A stretch of DNA of 61,227 nucleotides from a virus. The notes below the pieces were generated by a model. It was not told the DNA's origin. It did not search any database and was given only the letters and a program-made list of their open reading frames with translations. The stretch covers positions 1 to 61,227 of the IMG/VR virus record IMGVR_UViG_3300020274_000004. One strand, 5' to 3'. Position 1 is the stretch's first letter, and each line of letters starts with the position of its first letter. A program made the position numbers and the translations under genes. This document shows positions 47,676-55,399 of this stretch, piece by piece.

Positions 47676-49709
47676 TTACGAGAAACAGGTTGATGTGTTT
47701 AGACCACCGCTGTTATCAATCGGGGCAACCTCTACAACTGCAGGGGTTGAGTCAAATATCGTTGGTGTCAAACTATTTAGAGGGACAGAGGCAGGTGGTG
47801 TAGTACCAATCGGTGCTACTGTTACTTCTGGAGAAATAACATTAATGATAGTTCCAGGTGTGGAAGCAGGAATAGTTCCACTATTAGCAGGAATAGTAAC
47901 AACAGGGATCTTAAGATCTCCAGGAAGGAGTGAAGGATCCGTGACACTACCTGTACCAGTAACACTATCGGTAACGTTGACTGATGAGGTAGAAGGAGTA
48001 TTTGTTCCTGTACTAATTACATTTACTGGTCCAAAGCAAACTTCACCAGTATCGTAGTTGACCGTGCCGATTGTATTGTTCGTGTATACCTTCTTAGTAC
48101 CTGTATTGTAGAAAGTGCGTAGATTTCCGTATCCATCGTCTTCAAACTGCTGATCTACACCAGGGCGATCCGCAGTTCGGAATGTTCCTGATAACAGGAT
48201 AGGTTCTTTCTTACAATCTCCGTTATCACCGTCTTTAGAAGGTGCGGAGTTATAAAGTCCACTACCAGTGCTAACGCAGTAAGTATTAGTTTGATTACTG
48301 TTTGGATAGATGTATTTAAGATTGGTTGTTTGTAGTGAAACGTCAGTAATAGCGTTATTAGCAAGAGAGATCGCTTTCTCGTATGCAGATCCTCTAAACG
48401 TTGAGTTGAAGTTATTGATCTGAGTTTGAGTTGCCCAGTCAGTGATTGCATTCTGAATATCGGTCTTAATCTGAGAAGAACTGCTTCCTGCTCCAGTATC
48501 ATATAGAGCAAAGATCTTAGTATAGATGTAGATGTTATCAGGATCGACTACAACAGGGTCAATCGATGCCATGGCATACTTCCTAAGGTTAGCAGAGATT
48601 TCCTTCTTTGTAGCGTCATTTAGAAGGGATCCAGTCTTAGTTTTGATAGCAATGAATACTTTTCCATAAATGGGAGGATTCAAACTATCTCCACCGTATG
48701 CAACAACGGAATCTGCGTTATCGTAAATTCTTTGAGTAATTAGAGCATAATCCTGTGCTGTAACTGCTCTGTATTGGGAAGAGTAGTATCTTGGTGCATT
48801 GTACTTGATAGATTCAATGCTTTCCGCATCAGAACCCATCTGAGAACGATGTAATACCTCAAGAGTAGTATTAGCACTTGAAACGATAAGTCCAGTAGAG
48901 TCTACAACACTTCCAATGAAGTTAAAGACCTTAACTTCGTTTGCTGCCTTACCAGAAGTAACCAAATACTCAAGTTGAACAACTTCTCCGTCTTTTAATG
49001 CTCTACCAACACTGTCATCACCAAATCTAACCTCGAAGCGCATATCTTCGCCTTCAGAAAGGAAGTATGCACGGGCATTCGCGGATAAACCAGTAACAGT
49101 ATCTACAAGATTGTAAATATCCGCTGCTGTCGCGGTCTCGTTTGCCTTTACACTGACTTTAAGTGTTGCAAGGTCCGCTTCTGCAGATGGAATAGTATAA
49201 TTCTGTCTAGCAAAGGTATTAACGATGTACTGGAAGTTTACAAGTTGACCTTCATAGATACAAACCTCTGGAAATATTGCGATACCAGTTGTAGGACTAA
49301 CTTCAATAGTAGTGTCTCTTGTAATGTTCCAAACAAAGTTACCACCAGTAGCAACTGCACCTTTTTTTACAGTTACGCTACTTGGATACACTCCGTTTGT
49401 TTGTGCTGTCTGAACTTCGAGTTTTACAGACGCTCTAGATGAAATAACACTTCTTGGAGTGTAATTCATCAACTTGGCAATATTAACTACGTTATCTCTA
49501 ACAGTGGATGATGGTAAAAATGCCTCATTCAATGACATGTTGGCATTGAACGCTGAATAGTAAGTATTATAAGCAAGTGCATCAACCATATAAGACAATG
49601 CAGAACCGTCAAAGTCATAATCCGTGAACTCTGTGCGGGTTCTTAGGTATGATTTGATACTTGCTTTGACATCCTCAAAGTCTAGTGCTGTTAGATTGTT
49701 TGGTTGCAT
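47676..49709 (-). CDS. gp6: Baseplate wedge protein, gp6-like
   Basis: The 677-residue protein begins NNLTALDFEDVKASIKSYLR with TDYDFDGSALSYMVDALAYN and NMSLNEAFLPSSTVRDNVV, the conserved N-terminus of gp6, the wedge protein whose dimers form the inner baseplate ring. The core with FRVRFGDDSVGRALKDGE-like text and the YRAVTAQDYALITQRIYDNA string are also family features. The last 90 residues are Thr/Ser/Pro/Val-rich low complexity (PGTIINVISPEVTVAPIG), likely an exposed tail not found in T4 gp6. The start overlaps the gp25 stop by one base. Confidence 0.93.
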   Translation of the reverse strand: MQPNNLTALDFEDVKASIKSYLRTRTEFTDYDFDGSALSYMVDALAYNTYYSAFNANMSLNEAFLPSSTVRDNVVNIAKLMNYTPRSVISSRASVKLEVQTAQTNGVYPSSVTVKKGAVATGGNFVWNITRDTTIEVSPTTGIAIFPEVCIYEGQLVNFQYIVNTFARQNYTIPSAEADLATLKVSVKANETATAADIYNLVDTVTGLSANARAYFLSEGEDMRFEVRFGDDSVGRALKDGEVVQLEYLVTSGKAANEVKVFNFIGSVVDSTGLIVSSANTTLEVLHRSQMGSDAESIESIKYNAPRYYSSQYRAVTAQDYALITQRIYDNADSVVAYGGDSLNPPIYGKVFIAIKTKTGSLLNDATKKEISANLRKYAMASIDPVVVDPDNIYIYTKIFALYDTGAGSSSSQIKTDIQNAITDWATQTQINNFNSTFRGSAYEKAISLANNAITDVSLQTTNLKYIYPNSNQTNTYCVSTGSGLYNSAPSKDGDNGDCKKEPILLSGTFRTADRPGVDQQFEDDGYGNLRTFYNTGTKKVYTNNTIGTVNYDTGEVCFGPVNVISTGTNTPSTSSVNVTDSVTGTGSVTDPSLLPGDLKIPVVTIPANSGTIPASTPGTIINVISPEVTVAPIGTTPPASVPLNSLTPTIFDSTPAVVEVAPIDNSGGLNTSTCFS

Positions 49710-50128
49710 TATTCGGGTCTCTGTAAGACAAAGGATATAGACTCAACAACAGGTAATCCAACAATCTTGTACTCGATCTCGATGTTAATCTTATTGTTAG
49801 CAACGATTGGAGTAACTACGACTCGTGTTAGGTTTACTCTTGGTTCATACTGTTTAATTGTATTTATTATCTCTTCCTTGATTGCATCTGCGGTAAATGC
49901 ATCTAATGGTTCAAAAAGTAACTCATTTACTCTTGAACCAACCAGGGGTTGAAAGGGTTTTTCACCAGGAACAGTCAAAACTAGATTTTTGACTGCCTGT
50001 TTGATAGCATTATCGTTTTTCACGCTATAAACGTCATTCGTAAAAGGATTTAATGGCAAAGCAATATTGAGATCTGCGAAATTACGAGATCTCTTAAAAT
50101 TTTGCCCTTTTATGTCCTTTAACGCCAT
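49709..50128 (-). CDS. gp25: Baseplate wedge protein, gp25-like
   Basis: At 139 residues this is a typical gp25, the small lysozyme-fold wedge subunit that links gp6 to the tube and sheath. Family strings are NDVYSVKNDNAIKQAVKNLV, TVPGEKPFQPLVGSRVNELL, FEPLD and the key EPRV motif (YEPRVNLTRVVVTP). The start ATG 50126-50128 overlaps the 3' end of a 46-residue gene by 10 nt, and the stop overlaps gp6. Confidence 0.95.
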   Translation of the reverse strand: MALKDIKGQNFKRSRNFADLNIALPLNPFTNDVYSVKNDNAIKQAVKNLVLTVPGEKPFQPLVGSRVNELLFEPLDAFTADAIKEEIINTIKQYEPRVNLTRVVVTPIVANNKINIEIEYKIVGLPVVESISFVLQRPE

Positions 50129-50259
50129 TTGCTATGAGGTCTTTCTTTTTTGTCGGGGTTTGCTTTCTCTATGTAGGGTGTAAGATTGTAATCTGTAACT
50201 AAACCTACAGTTCCATGAGTTTCCTTCATGTACTTTGGATCGCGATCGGGATTAATCAT
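50119..50259 (-). CDS. Small protein upstream of gp25, 46 aa
   Basis: The frame from ATG 50257-50259 to TAA 50119-50121 encodes a soluble basic peptide (MINPDRDPKYMKETHGTVGL through a PHSKWR end). It fills the space between the late promoter at 50313 and gp25 and overlaps gp25 by 10 nt, which argues for translational coupling. No family is recognised and the ribosome site is weak. Confidence 0.5.
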   Translation of the reverse strand: MINPDRDPKYMKETHGTVGLVTDYNLTPYIEKANPDKKERPHSKWR

Positions 50260-50291
50260 AAAAGTTCAATGAGTAGTACATTAGAACTTTT
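50260..50291 (-). other. 8-bp inverted repeat in the leader of the gp25 transcript
   Basis: AAAAGTTC (50260-50267) and GAACTTTT (50284-50291) can pair to form a stem with a 16-base loop directly before the ATG at 50259. It sits between the late promoter and the first gene. It could tune ribosome access or act as a weak terminator for the PAAR transcript. Confidence 0.35.
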
Positions 50292-50312
50292 TATGGGGTT
50301 GCTATCCCAATC

Positions 50313-50320
50313 TATTTATC
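50313..50320 (-). promoter_or_regulatory. Late promoter GATAAATA for the gp25-gp6 unit
   Basis: The minus strand reads GATAAATA, an exact late box, overlapping the stop of the PAAR gene (50319-50321). It lies about 54 bp upstream of the 46-residue gene and 185 bp upstream of gp25. Confidence 0.7.
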
Positions 50321-50858
50321 AACCTCCGATGAAAACATTCTTACTTGATCCAGAAACTACACTTAAACATGGGAAAGGAGTAGTACCATTTCCAAATGGG
50401 TCTGCAAATCTACCTGCACGCCTACCGTTAATGAATACTGTCTTTGTAGTTGCAAAAAGTCTTCGAGCATGACCTGTTGATGCTTCTCTACCTGCAGCGG
50501 TTCCTAAAGTACAATGCCAAGCAGGAGTATTCCTCACCGTAAAGCATTTCTTACCAACAGACATCGTTTTGTGCTGTGTAAAGGTGGGATGCGGAACTAG
50601 ATCATCCTGATCAATAATTGGGATTAGATTATTGATAAGAACATTACGAACAATGGTAGTAGCAGGTTGTTGTGGCCAAGGTGTCCATGTTGCAAAATTA
50701 TCCGCAATCGGCATTGCTCTAGTGTTGATCTGCGGTGCTAAGGAAGCATGAGGGCAAGGATTTGCAAAACCTCCACCTGGACCTGGTTGCCAGAGAACGC
50801 CATTTGCCTTACCATGTCCACTACATGTTCCCATGAATAGTGCTGCAGGTTGAGTCAT
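50319..50858 (-). CDS. PAAR-like baseplate spike-tip protein
   Basis: The 179-residue product has features of PAAR-repeat proteins that cap the central spike and sharpen the tail tip: an early GTCSGHGKANG segment, HKTMSVGKKCFTVRNTPAWH in the middle, and VFINGRRAGRFADPFGNGTT with a closing NVFIGG. Conserved His and Cys residues (H15, the PCPH region, the FTVRNTPAWHC region) could bind the metal ion that stabilises the tip. In T4 the equivalent is gp5.4. It has an AAAGGAGG ribosome site and overlaps the 26-residue gene upstream. Confidence 0.85.
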   Translation of the reverse strand: MTQPAALFMGTCSGHGKANGVLWQPGPGGGFANPCPHASLAPQINTRAMPIADNFATWTPWPQQPATTIVRNVLINNLIPIIDQDDLVPHPTFTQHKTMSVGKKCFTVRNTPAWHCTLGTAAGREASTGHARRLFATTKTVFINGRRAGRFADPFGNGTTPFPCLSVVSGSSKNVFIGG

Positions 50859-50938
50859 TAATCCTCCTTTGCGTCAAAGTAGTTAGAAACACATACACCC
50901 CAAAGAACAAATGCTCCAAAAAAGATTAAGTATTCCAT
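50858..50938 (-). CDS. 26-residue membrane peptide
   Basis: The frame MEYLIFFGAFVLWGVCVSNY, ending FDAKED, starts directly after the stop of the 870-residue gene (TAAATG) and ends overlapping the PAAR start (TAATG). It is one hydrophobic helix with an acidic tail. Its stop region holds the ribosome site (AAAGGAGG) of the PAAR gene, so it may exist partly as a coupling leader. Function unknown. Confidence 0.45.
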   Translation of the reverse strand: MEYLIFFGAFVLWGVCVSNYFDAKED

Positions 50939-53551
50939 TTATGTTACCAAATAAGGGTTACCGTATACTCTAGTTGCTTTTGCCATGGTTTGTGCAGCAT
51001 TAGTAAAGTCATTACGCATTATCATGTCCCCACTTGCGCTCCAATTTTGACATCCTGGACCCTGAGGTACTTGTCCAAAGGGGAATGTGAATGTAGATGA
51101 TGTAACTGCGCCAGTATTAGGATCTGTAACACTTGGTCTACTTGAAGCAGATGCGCTACAAGAGAAATGTGCTTTTCCTACATTCTGTTGAGTAACTCCG
51201 AGTGTAACACGGATGTTTAACTGTTCCCTATTATCGGGTCTATACTGTCGTAATATGTATTTAGTTAGGTTTGACGCATATGGTAGTTCAGAGAAGGGTC
51301 CTTGTACTGTTTGAATAAAAGTCTCATCATATACCTTAATTTCTGGAATTACATCTTGAGTAAAGTCCTCAGTTAGGTTTTCAATCGCTGTTCCTAGAGT
51401 TTCCATGTTATCTTTTGCTGCTTTCTTGAAATTTTGTGCTAATGCACTAGGTCCTAGGTCAACTCCATCAATTTCCTTATAACTTTGCTTTGGAAGCATG
51501 ACTTCTTTGATAGATTTCATGTCTCCTCTTGCAAATTGCTTCTGAACCATGGTTTCTCTACGCTTACTCTTAGGATCTAACTTAATTTCGATGTTTGGTT
51601 CGACAACTTCCGTAACTTGCTCTGCTAATTTCTTCAAATCTTCCTTTCTTTGCGTATTATCTGCTAAAATCTCTTGAATTTTGGTCGAAGAGAGTCCATC
51701 AAACGCTTCTGCTGCGTCTGGGAACGTTTTATAGAAATTTTCGAGGTTATCAAACCCAAGATCGCGCAAAGATTCGTCTACAAACTTTTCAGTTCGCTTT
51801 TTATGGATGTTTACTACGGAAATTTGAGGTAAATTGTTGCCACTATACCCGCTACCACCGTTTTTAATAGTAATTCCAGTCAAAACACCGTTTGTAAACT
51901 CCCCTTCAACCTCTGCAGGTGTTCCAGAAGCAACATATGGTGCGGTAATACTTAATTCTGGTGTTCTTCCAAGCGTATCCCAACCAGAACCGCCTCCATT
52001 TGTGTTAATAATTGCTCCAACTACCGTTCCATTAGCAACAACTGTCGAAACATCGGGTTGAATTAGAGTATTATAGACATCAGGAGCATTTTTATCAACA
52101 AAACCAGTGGCATATTGTACAGATTTCTCTGTAAACTCGTAAAGTCCACCAAAAAACCCAACATCTTTGATGCCATAACCTGCAATTACCTTCACATCAT
52201 GGTTACGATTGCTTGTATAATCAGTATTTTTGGTAAAATCACTACCATTTCCATCAAGATAAGCAAAATGATAAGGGAAATACCCTAGAGAAGGATCAAA
52301 ATCACCTGCTACAGACGGTCCATGAAGGACACGAGTGATTGTATGACCATTTAATGTGTCACCAGAGCGTAAAAGATCACTAATAGTTCCTGATTGTGAT
52401 GGAATAGGTCCAACAGTAGTAATTTTAATCGTCAGTGTAAAGGTTGTAGTACTATTATCGGGATGAATATGGTCATGAGTGATATTAAAGGTATCATTTA
52501 CAGCATATCCTGTGCCAGGTTGAACAATATCAAGCACTGTCCAACGTGTACCACTGAATACAGTAGGATCAACTGACTCATCTTTGATAGGTTCGATACG
52601 AATATTGACTTGAAGACCTGTTTTTCCTGCTGTTTCAAGAGTATATACAGTAAATGTGGTTGCGCCCTCATCGCCCGCTTGCCAAGTATTCTGGGGAGAG
52701 TCGAATTGAATACCCTCAAGTTCACCTTCGTTCCATGCATCAGAGTAATTTACCCCATCATAGGACACTGAGAGGTCCGTCACACCGTTTGGAATGGTAG
52801 TAGATAGGGAATTGTATTCAAATACGACTTTCTTACTACCTGTACCAATACCAAAGAGTGTGGGATGGGGGCAGTCGGGGTCGCCCGTATAATCGATATC
52901 CTGATCAATGGTATATGAACACTGTGTGGAAGCGGGGGTACAGGTAAATCCTGCACAAGGGTGACAGATGGTATTATTAATGCTGCTCGACGCCCCAGGA
53001 GTTGTTGTTACCTCACCTGTCTCTGGATCTGTAGTAGTAGTGCTAGGCAGTGTAGTCGTGGATTCCTCGTCCTCAATGATATAAGCAGCAATACCGACCT
53101 GACCTGAGTTACTTGTTATATCATACACATAAGCAAACCATGTATCACTCCCTTGAAACCCAAAGGAGAGTTCATTCGGGAAATAATCATAGATTGCAAC
53201 AGCACCATCACTACACTCAGAACAATCTGAAGAGGATTTAACTGCTTTACCACAGTTAGCAGCAGAAGCAGGTTGATAGAAACTTCCAGGACTTGTCCCG
53301 AAACTGGAATCACCTTCCTCTAGACAGACAATCTGGGAAGGATACATCACTGCTTGTCCCTCAGCACCAGAGACATTCACAGCATAGTTGTTTAAACTCA
53401 GACTGTTGCGTATAAAAGACTTCGGATACTCTTTATAAGACAATCCGATTGTTTGATCTGAAGGAGCAGGTACAAATCTAGGACATCCGTTTGGATCATC
53501 GCATGGATCTGTGATTCGATCTGCTCTCCCATCGACTATTTTACATCCCAT
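50939..53551 (-). CDS. Putative baseplate or tail structural protein, 870 aa
   Basis: The N-terminal 230 residues are Cys-rich (MGCKIVDG, DPCDDPNGCPRF, SSDCSECSDG, ICHPCAGFTCTPASTQCSY), suggesting disulphides or metal sites outside the cell. The middle is beta-rich with one GxGY unit (TNGVLTGITIKNGGSGYSGN). After residue about 585 a long helical segment follows (FVDESLRDLGFDNLENFYKT, then KIQEILADNTQRKEDLKKLA). The C-terminus has NREQLNIRVTLGVTQQNVGK. I cannot name a family. The position before PAAR, gp25 and gp6 corresponds to T4 genes 53/5, so a hub or spike role is likely but not shown. Confidence 0.65.
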   Translation of the reverse strand: MGCKIVDGRADRITDPCDDPNGCPRFVPAPSDQTIGLSYKEYPKSFIRNSLSLNNYAVNVSGAEGQAVMYPSQIVCLEEGDSSFGTSPGSFYQPASAANCGKAVKSSSDCSECSDGAVAIYDYFPNELSFGFQGSDTWFAYVYDITSNSGQVGIAAYIIEDEESTTTLPSTTTTDPETGEVTTTPGASSSINNTICHPCAGFTCTPASTQCSYTIDQDIDYTGDPDCPHPTLFGIGTGSKKVVFEYNSLSTTIPNGVTDLSVSYDGVNYSDAWNEGELEGIQFDSPQNTWQAGDEGATTFTVYTLETAGKTGLQVNIRIEPIKDESVDPTVFSGTRWTVLDIVQPGTGYAVNDTFNITHDHIHPDNSTTTFTLTIKITTVGPIPSQSGTISDLLRSGDTLNGHTITRVLHGPSVAGDFDPSLGYFPYHFAYLDGNGSDFTKNTDYTSNRNHDVKVIAGYGIKDVGFFGGLYEFTEKSVQYATGFVDKNAPDVYNTLIQPDVSTVVANGTVVGAIINTNGGGSGWDTLGRTPELSITAPYVASGTPAEVEGEFTNGVLTGITIKNGGSGYSGNNLPQISVVNIHKKRTEKFVDESLRDLGFDNLENFYKTFPDAAEAFDGLSSTKIQEILADNTQRKEDLKKLAEQVTEVVEPNIEIKLDPKSKRRETMVQKQFARGDMKSIKEVMLPKQSYKEIDGVDLGPSALAQNFKKAAKDNMETLGTAIENLTEDFTQDVIPEIKVYDETFIQTVQGPFSELPYASNLTKYILRQYRPDNREQLNIRVTLGVTQQNVGKAHFSCSASASSRPSVTDPNTGAVTSSTFTFPFGQVPQGPGCQNWSASGDMIMRNDFTNAAQTMAKATRVYGNPYLVT

Positions 53552-53768
53552 TGACTTCTTTCTCCAACTTATCTAAACGTTGGTAGATATGATCGTAGTT
53601 TTCCTTTATATTTAAGTACTTTTCGTGTCCGTTTGGTTTATATAATATCTTTTCATGAAATGGCATTGTAGTTACATACTCTTCAATCTGTTTAATTCTA
53701 TCTCCAAGGGAAAGTAAACACTCGTTGATAGTGTTCAAAGCAGTTACTACATCTTGTTCATTGTTCAT
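53541..53768 (-). CDS. Coiled-coil protein, 75 aa
   Basis: Two helices with heptads (ALNTINECLLSLGDRIKQIE and IYQRLDKLEKEVNGM) flank a short linker containing KPNGHEKYL. It overlaps the AbrB-like gene upstream by 11 nt and the 870-residue gene downstream by 11 nt, so the three are probably translated together. The family is not recognised. Confidence 0.6.
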   Translation of the reverse strand: MNNEQDVVTALNTINECLLSLGDRIKQIEEYVTTMPFHEKILYKPNGHEKYLNIKENYDHIYQRLDKLEKEVNGM

Positions 53769-53922
53769 TGCGTTTCTTCAAAGTAAAGGAGTCTTCCTCT
53801 ATAGTGTAATCAAGTTCAGAGTTAACGGTCCAACCAAGTTCTTCACAAACCTCGTAAGGAATCGTAAGGATGAGATCACCAAAGTCGTCTTCTTCGAGTG
53901 TAGTGTAGAATCTGTGTGACAT
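53758..53922 (-). CDS. AbrB/SpoVT-like small protein, 54 aa
   Basis: The frame begins MSHRFYTTLEEDDFGDLILT and continues IPYEVCEELGWTVNSELDYT. The G-D-L-x-L-x-I-P...E-L-G-W pattern is that of swapped-hairpin AbrB-type DNA-binding domains. One such domain is about 45 residues, so this is a complete minimal domain that would act as a dimer. It could be a transcription regulator or an adaptor. I chose ATG 53920-53922; the ATG seven bases upstream is out of frame. Confidence 0.6.
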   Translation of the reverse strand: MSHRFYTTLEEDDFGDLILTIPYEVCEELGWTVNSELDYTIEEDSFTLKKRNEQ

Positions 53923-53925
53923 ATT

Positions 53926-54129
53926 TCATAGGGGGTTCGTATTCTTAGAGGGGTGCATAGTCTTCCACCCCATCCATAGTGTATATAGTGCTTCGGGATT
54001 TTTGGTTGTATACGCACCTAGGTACATATCTGCAACCTGATACATGTCAGTGTGTAAGCAATTCTCATAGTGTATTAAAGACTCTAGGCACCATGTACGA
54101 AGATCTTGAGGATAATCTCTGGAGGGCAT
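53926..54129 (-). CDS. Small helical protein, unknown function, 67 aa
   Basis: The product (MPSRDYPQDLRTWCLESLIH, then a tail of NPEALYTLWMGWKTMHP) is predicted to be mostly helical, with Trp and Cys but no membrane segment. It is the first gene after the 250-bp spacer and lies three bases before the AbrB-like gene. No family is recognised. Confidence 0.55.
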   Translation of the reverse strand: MPSRDYPQDLRTWCLESLIHYENCLHTDMYQVADMYLGAYTTKNPEALYTLWMGWKTMHPSKNTNPL

Positions 54130-54383
54130 TTTTTCTCTGGGAAATTTTTTGAATCTAGGTGTATTTAATAATTGAAATAATATAACTCTCGCTCTTGGGT
54201 ACCTTTGTAGGTTAGGGTAGTTAACCGTTTTAATATAAGGGCGCGATTTTAGGGCGAGAACCCGCGCTATGACTGCGATCTCGACTGTTTATTATAATAT
54301 ATAAGAGACTGCGGTTAATTCATAACATTAAAAAGGGGGTTGTTTTACCCCCTAATTATATCATTTTTTGGTGTGTCTGTCAA
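54130..54383. other. Intergenic spacer between the early-type and late-type regions
   Basis: About 250 bp without a credible gene. It holds a terminator (54330-54352), a TATAAT box readable on both strands near 54290-54297, and a GC-rich segment at 54238-54270 with an imperfect GCGCG...CGCGC dyad that stands out from the AT-rich surroundings. This is where transcription for the 67-residue and AbrB-like genes most likely starts. Confidence 0.5.
54330..54352 (-). terminator. Rho-independent terminator
   Basis: On the minus strand ACCCCC pairs with GGGGGT around a six-base loop, here read as GGGGGT/ACCCCC at 54335-54340 and 54347-54352, followed by TTTTT. It lies 32 bp past the stop of the gene ending at 54384 and ends the early-type block. 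Confidence 0.85.
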
Positions 54384-54719
54384 CTAGGCGAAGCACCCGT
54401 TGAAATTTACCTCGATTCCGTTTTCAAAATCTTTAACTGTTTTGTTCTGGTAGTCACCTACGAACCATTCCCAGTTTTTTTGAAATACTCCGAAACCTGT
54501 CGCAAACTCATAACATAGAGCGTTTAATCTGCTCTTAGTTGTGTTTGACTGCCAACCGCCATCGAATAAAACAACAGTGCTATCTGTTACTGTTGCGATG
54601 TGATTGCCATGTAAAAAGACCTGTGCACCGTTTTCATCATGTGAAACAGAAGTGTTAGAACTGCTGAAGTTGTTACCAGTTCTGATTGCTCTGTTCATTT
54701 GTGCTTCGATCTTTCTCAT
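54384..54719 (-). CDS. Cyanophage-type protein with DGGWQS motif, 111 aa
   Basis: I place the start at ATG 54717-54719 (MRKIEAQMNRAIRTGNNFSS) because the promoter TATAAT at 54747-54752 lies inside the longer open frame, which extends to 54797. The core reads VFLHGNHIATVTDSTVVLFD, then GGWQSNTTKSRLNALCYEF and FQKNWEWFVGD, a pattern I recognise from small hypothetical proteins repeated in T4-like cyanophage genomes. It looks like an alpha/beta domain. The leader has no clear Shine-Dalgarno. A terminator follows. Confidence 0.65.
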   Translation of the reverse strand: MRKIEAQMNRAIRTGNNFSSSNTSVSHDENGAQVFLHGNHIATVTDSTVVLFDGGWQSNTTKSRLNALCYEFATGFGVFQKNWEWFVGDYQNKTVKDFENGIEVNFNGCFA

Positions 54720-54727
54720 GTGTGTTG

Positions 54728-54753
54728 CTTTGTTTGTTATGTACTTATTATAA
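54728..54753 (-). repeat. 26-bp identical promoter and leader repeat, copy 1
   Basis: The 26 bases covering the -10 box and the first transcribed bases (TATAATAAGTACATAACA and onward to AAAG) are identical to 57578-57603, upstream of another early gene. Confidence 0.8.
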
Positions 54754-54805
54754 CCCGTGAGCAACCCCTGTGTAGTCACCTTATGCCACTTTGTCAACTG
54801 TCACA
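54747..54805 (-). promoter_or_regulatory. Early promoter module A: TATAAT with upstream inverted repeat
   Basis: The -10 TATAAT lies at 54747-54752. Twenty-nine bp upstream an inverted repeat reads TGTGACA (54799-54805), a 10-bp spacer, and TGGCATA (54782-54788) on the minus strand. No TTGACA-like -35 is present at the usual spacing. The repeat overlaps the stop codon of the upstream 68-residue gene. Confidence 0.65.
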
Positions 54806-54987
54806 GGGCATTTGATTTCCATATAATAACCGATTGATTTAATATAATCAAATACGGATAATTTCGGCAATTCTTTATATCTTTCCCCTCTACGGTTTCT
54901 AACATCGTCCATAAAATGTTCCATGTCGTAAATTGATACAAACTCCCCTACAAGTTCGCATTCTTCGTTGTAAATTAGATAGGTCAT
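54781..54987 (-). CDS. Small acidic protein, 68 aa
   Basis: I choose ATG 54985-54987 because a GGAG lies seven bases before it; an ATG four codons earlier lacks such a site. The product begins MTYLIYNEECELVGEFVSIY and contains DMEHFMDDVRNRRGERYKEL. It is probably a compact cytoplasmic protein of unknown function. Its 3' end overlaps the inverted repeat of promoter module A. Confidence 0.6.
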   Translation of the reverse strand: MTYLIYNEECELVGEFVSIYDMEHFMDDVRNRRGERYKELPKLSVFDYIKSIGYYMEIKCPVTVDKVA

Positions 54988-55008
54988 TTTATTCTCCATT
55001 GTTTATAT

Positions 55009-55209
55009 TTAAGGGGTGTAAACATAATAACAATAACCTTCGGACATGAGATAATTTGCTGTCTTAGTTAACATCGGATCATCCCAACATTGATCGGTAT
55101 CTAACAAGAATTGAAACAAAGAGATACCTTCATTTAGTGGGCATAATCCTTTCTCATAAAGTGTTAATAACTCAAGGTACTTTTGAGGTGCTTTGATGTT
55201 ACTTAGCAT
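55009..55209 (-). CDS. Small helical phage protein, 66 aa
   Basis: The sequence KAPQKYLELLTLYEKGLCPL with LFQFLLDTDQCW and TANYLMSEGYCYYV resembles a small protein family present in many phages, including cyanophages, whose role is unknown. It is the first gene after the consensus host promoter at 55248-55276, so it should be made early and strongly. Confidence 0.65.
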   Translation of the reverse strand: MLSNIKAPQKYLELLTLYEKGLCPLNEGISLFQFLLDTDQCWDDPMLTKTANYLMSEGYCYYVYTP

Positions 55210-55247
55210 TGATACTTAGAACCTTTGTTTGAAACCCTACAGTGTTA

Positions 55248-55276
55248 ATTGTACCAGAATTATAATAATTTGTCAA
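55248..55276 (-). promoter_or_regulatory. Consensus sigma-70 promoter, TTGACA-N17-TACAAT
   Basis: On the minus strand TTGACA (55271-55276) and TACAAT (55248-55253) are separated by exactly 17 bp. This is the best host-type promoter in the window, about 39 bp upstream of the 66-residue gene. It has no copy of the inverted repeat found at the other early promoters. Confidence 0.85.
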
Positions 55277-55399
55277 GTCTATCTGAGTTTTCTGACAGAT
55301 GTTGACTTTCGGTAAGTTGCGTGCTAAGAGTACATTTAGTTGACACATTTAACACACTATTGTAAACACTTAGTGATTTTTTTAAGTATTTAACAATAT
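55277..55399. other. AT-rich non-coding leader upstream of the consensus promoter
   Basis: About 120 bp with no credible gene on either strand. It is AT-rich with several TGTGT/ACACA-containing strings (for example 55330-55355), which could be operator sites, but no clean repeat was found. Confidence 0.4.

Noticed and set aside
320-53313. Many plus-strand or alternate-frame open frames of 60-150 codons inside the large genes
   Set aside because: They lie opposite or out of frame with clearly recognisable genes, consist of low-complexity Ser/Thr/Leu/Val text, and have no ribosome site or family resemblance.
54238-54275. GC-rich dyad that first looked like part of a tRNA T-arm
   Set aside because: The stems do not fit a cloverleaf on either strand, and there is no anticodon arm or acceptor stem.
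54283-54300. Plus-strand TATAAT with a weak -35
   Set aside because: No gene on the plus strand follows it. The AT run is symmetrical, so a minus-strand use is just as likely.
54720-54797. N-terminal extension of the 54384 gene to 54797
   Set aside because: The promoter -10 and leader repeat lie inside this extension, so it cannot be translated from its own transcript.
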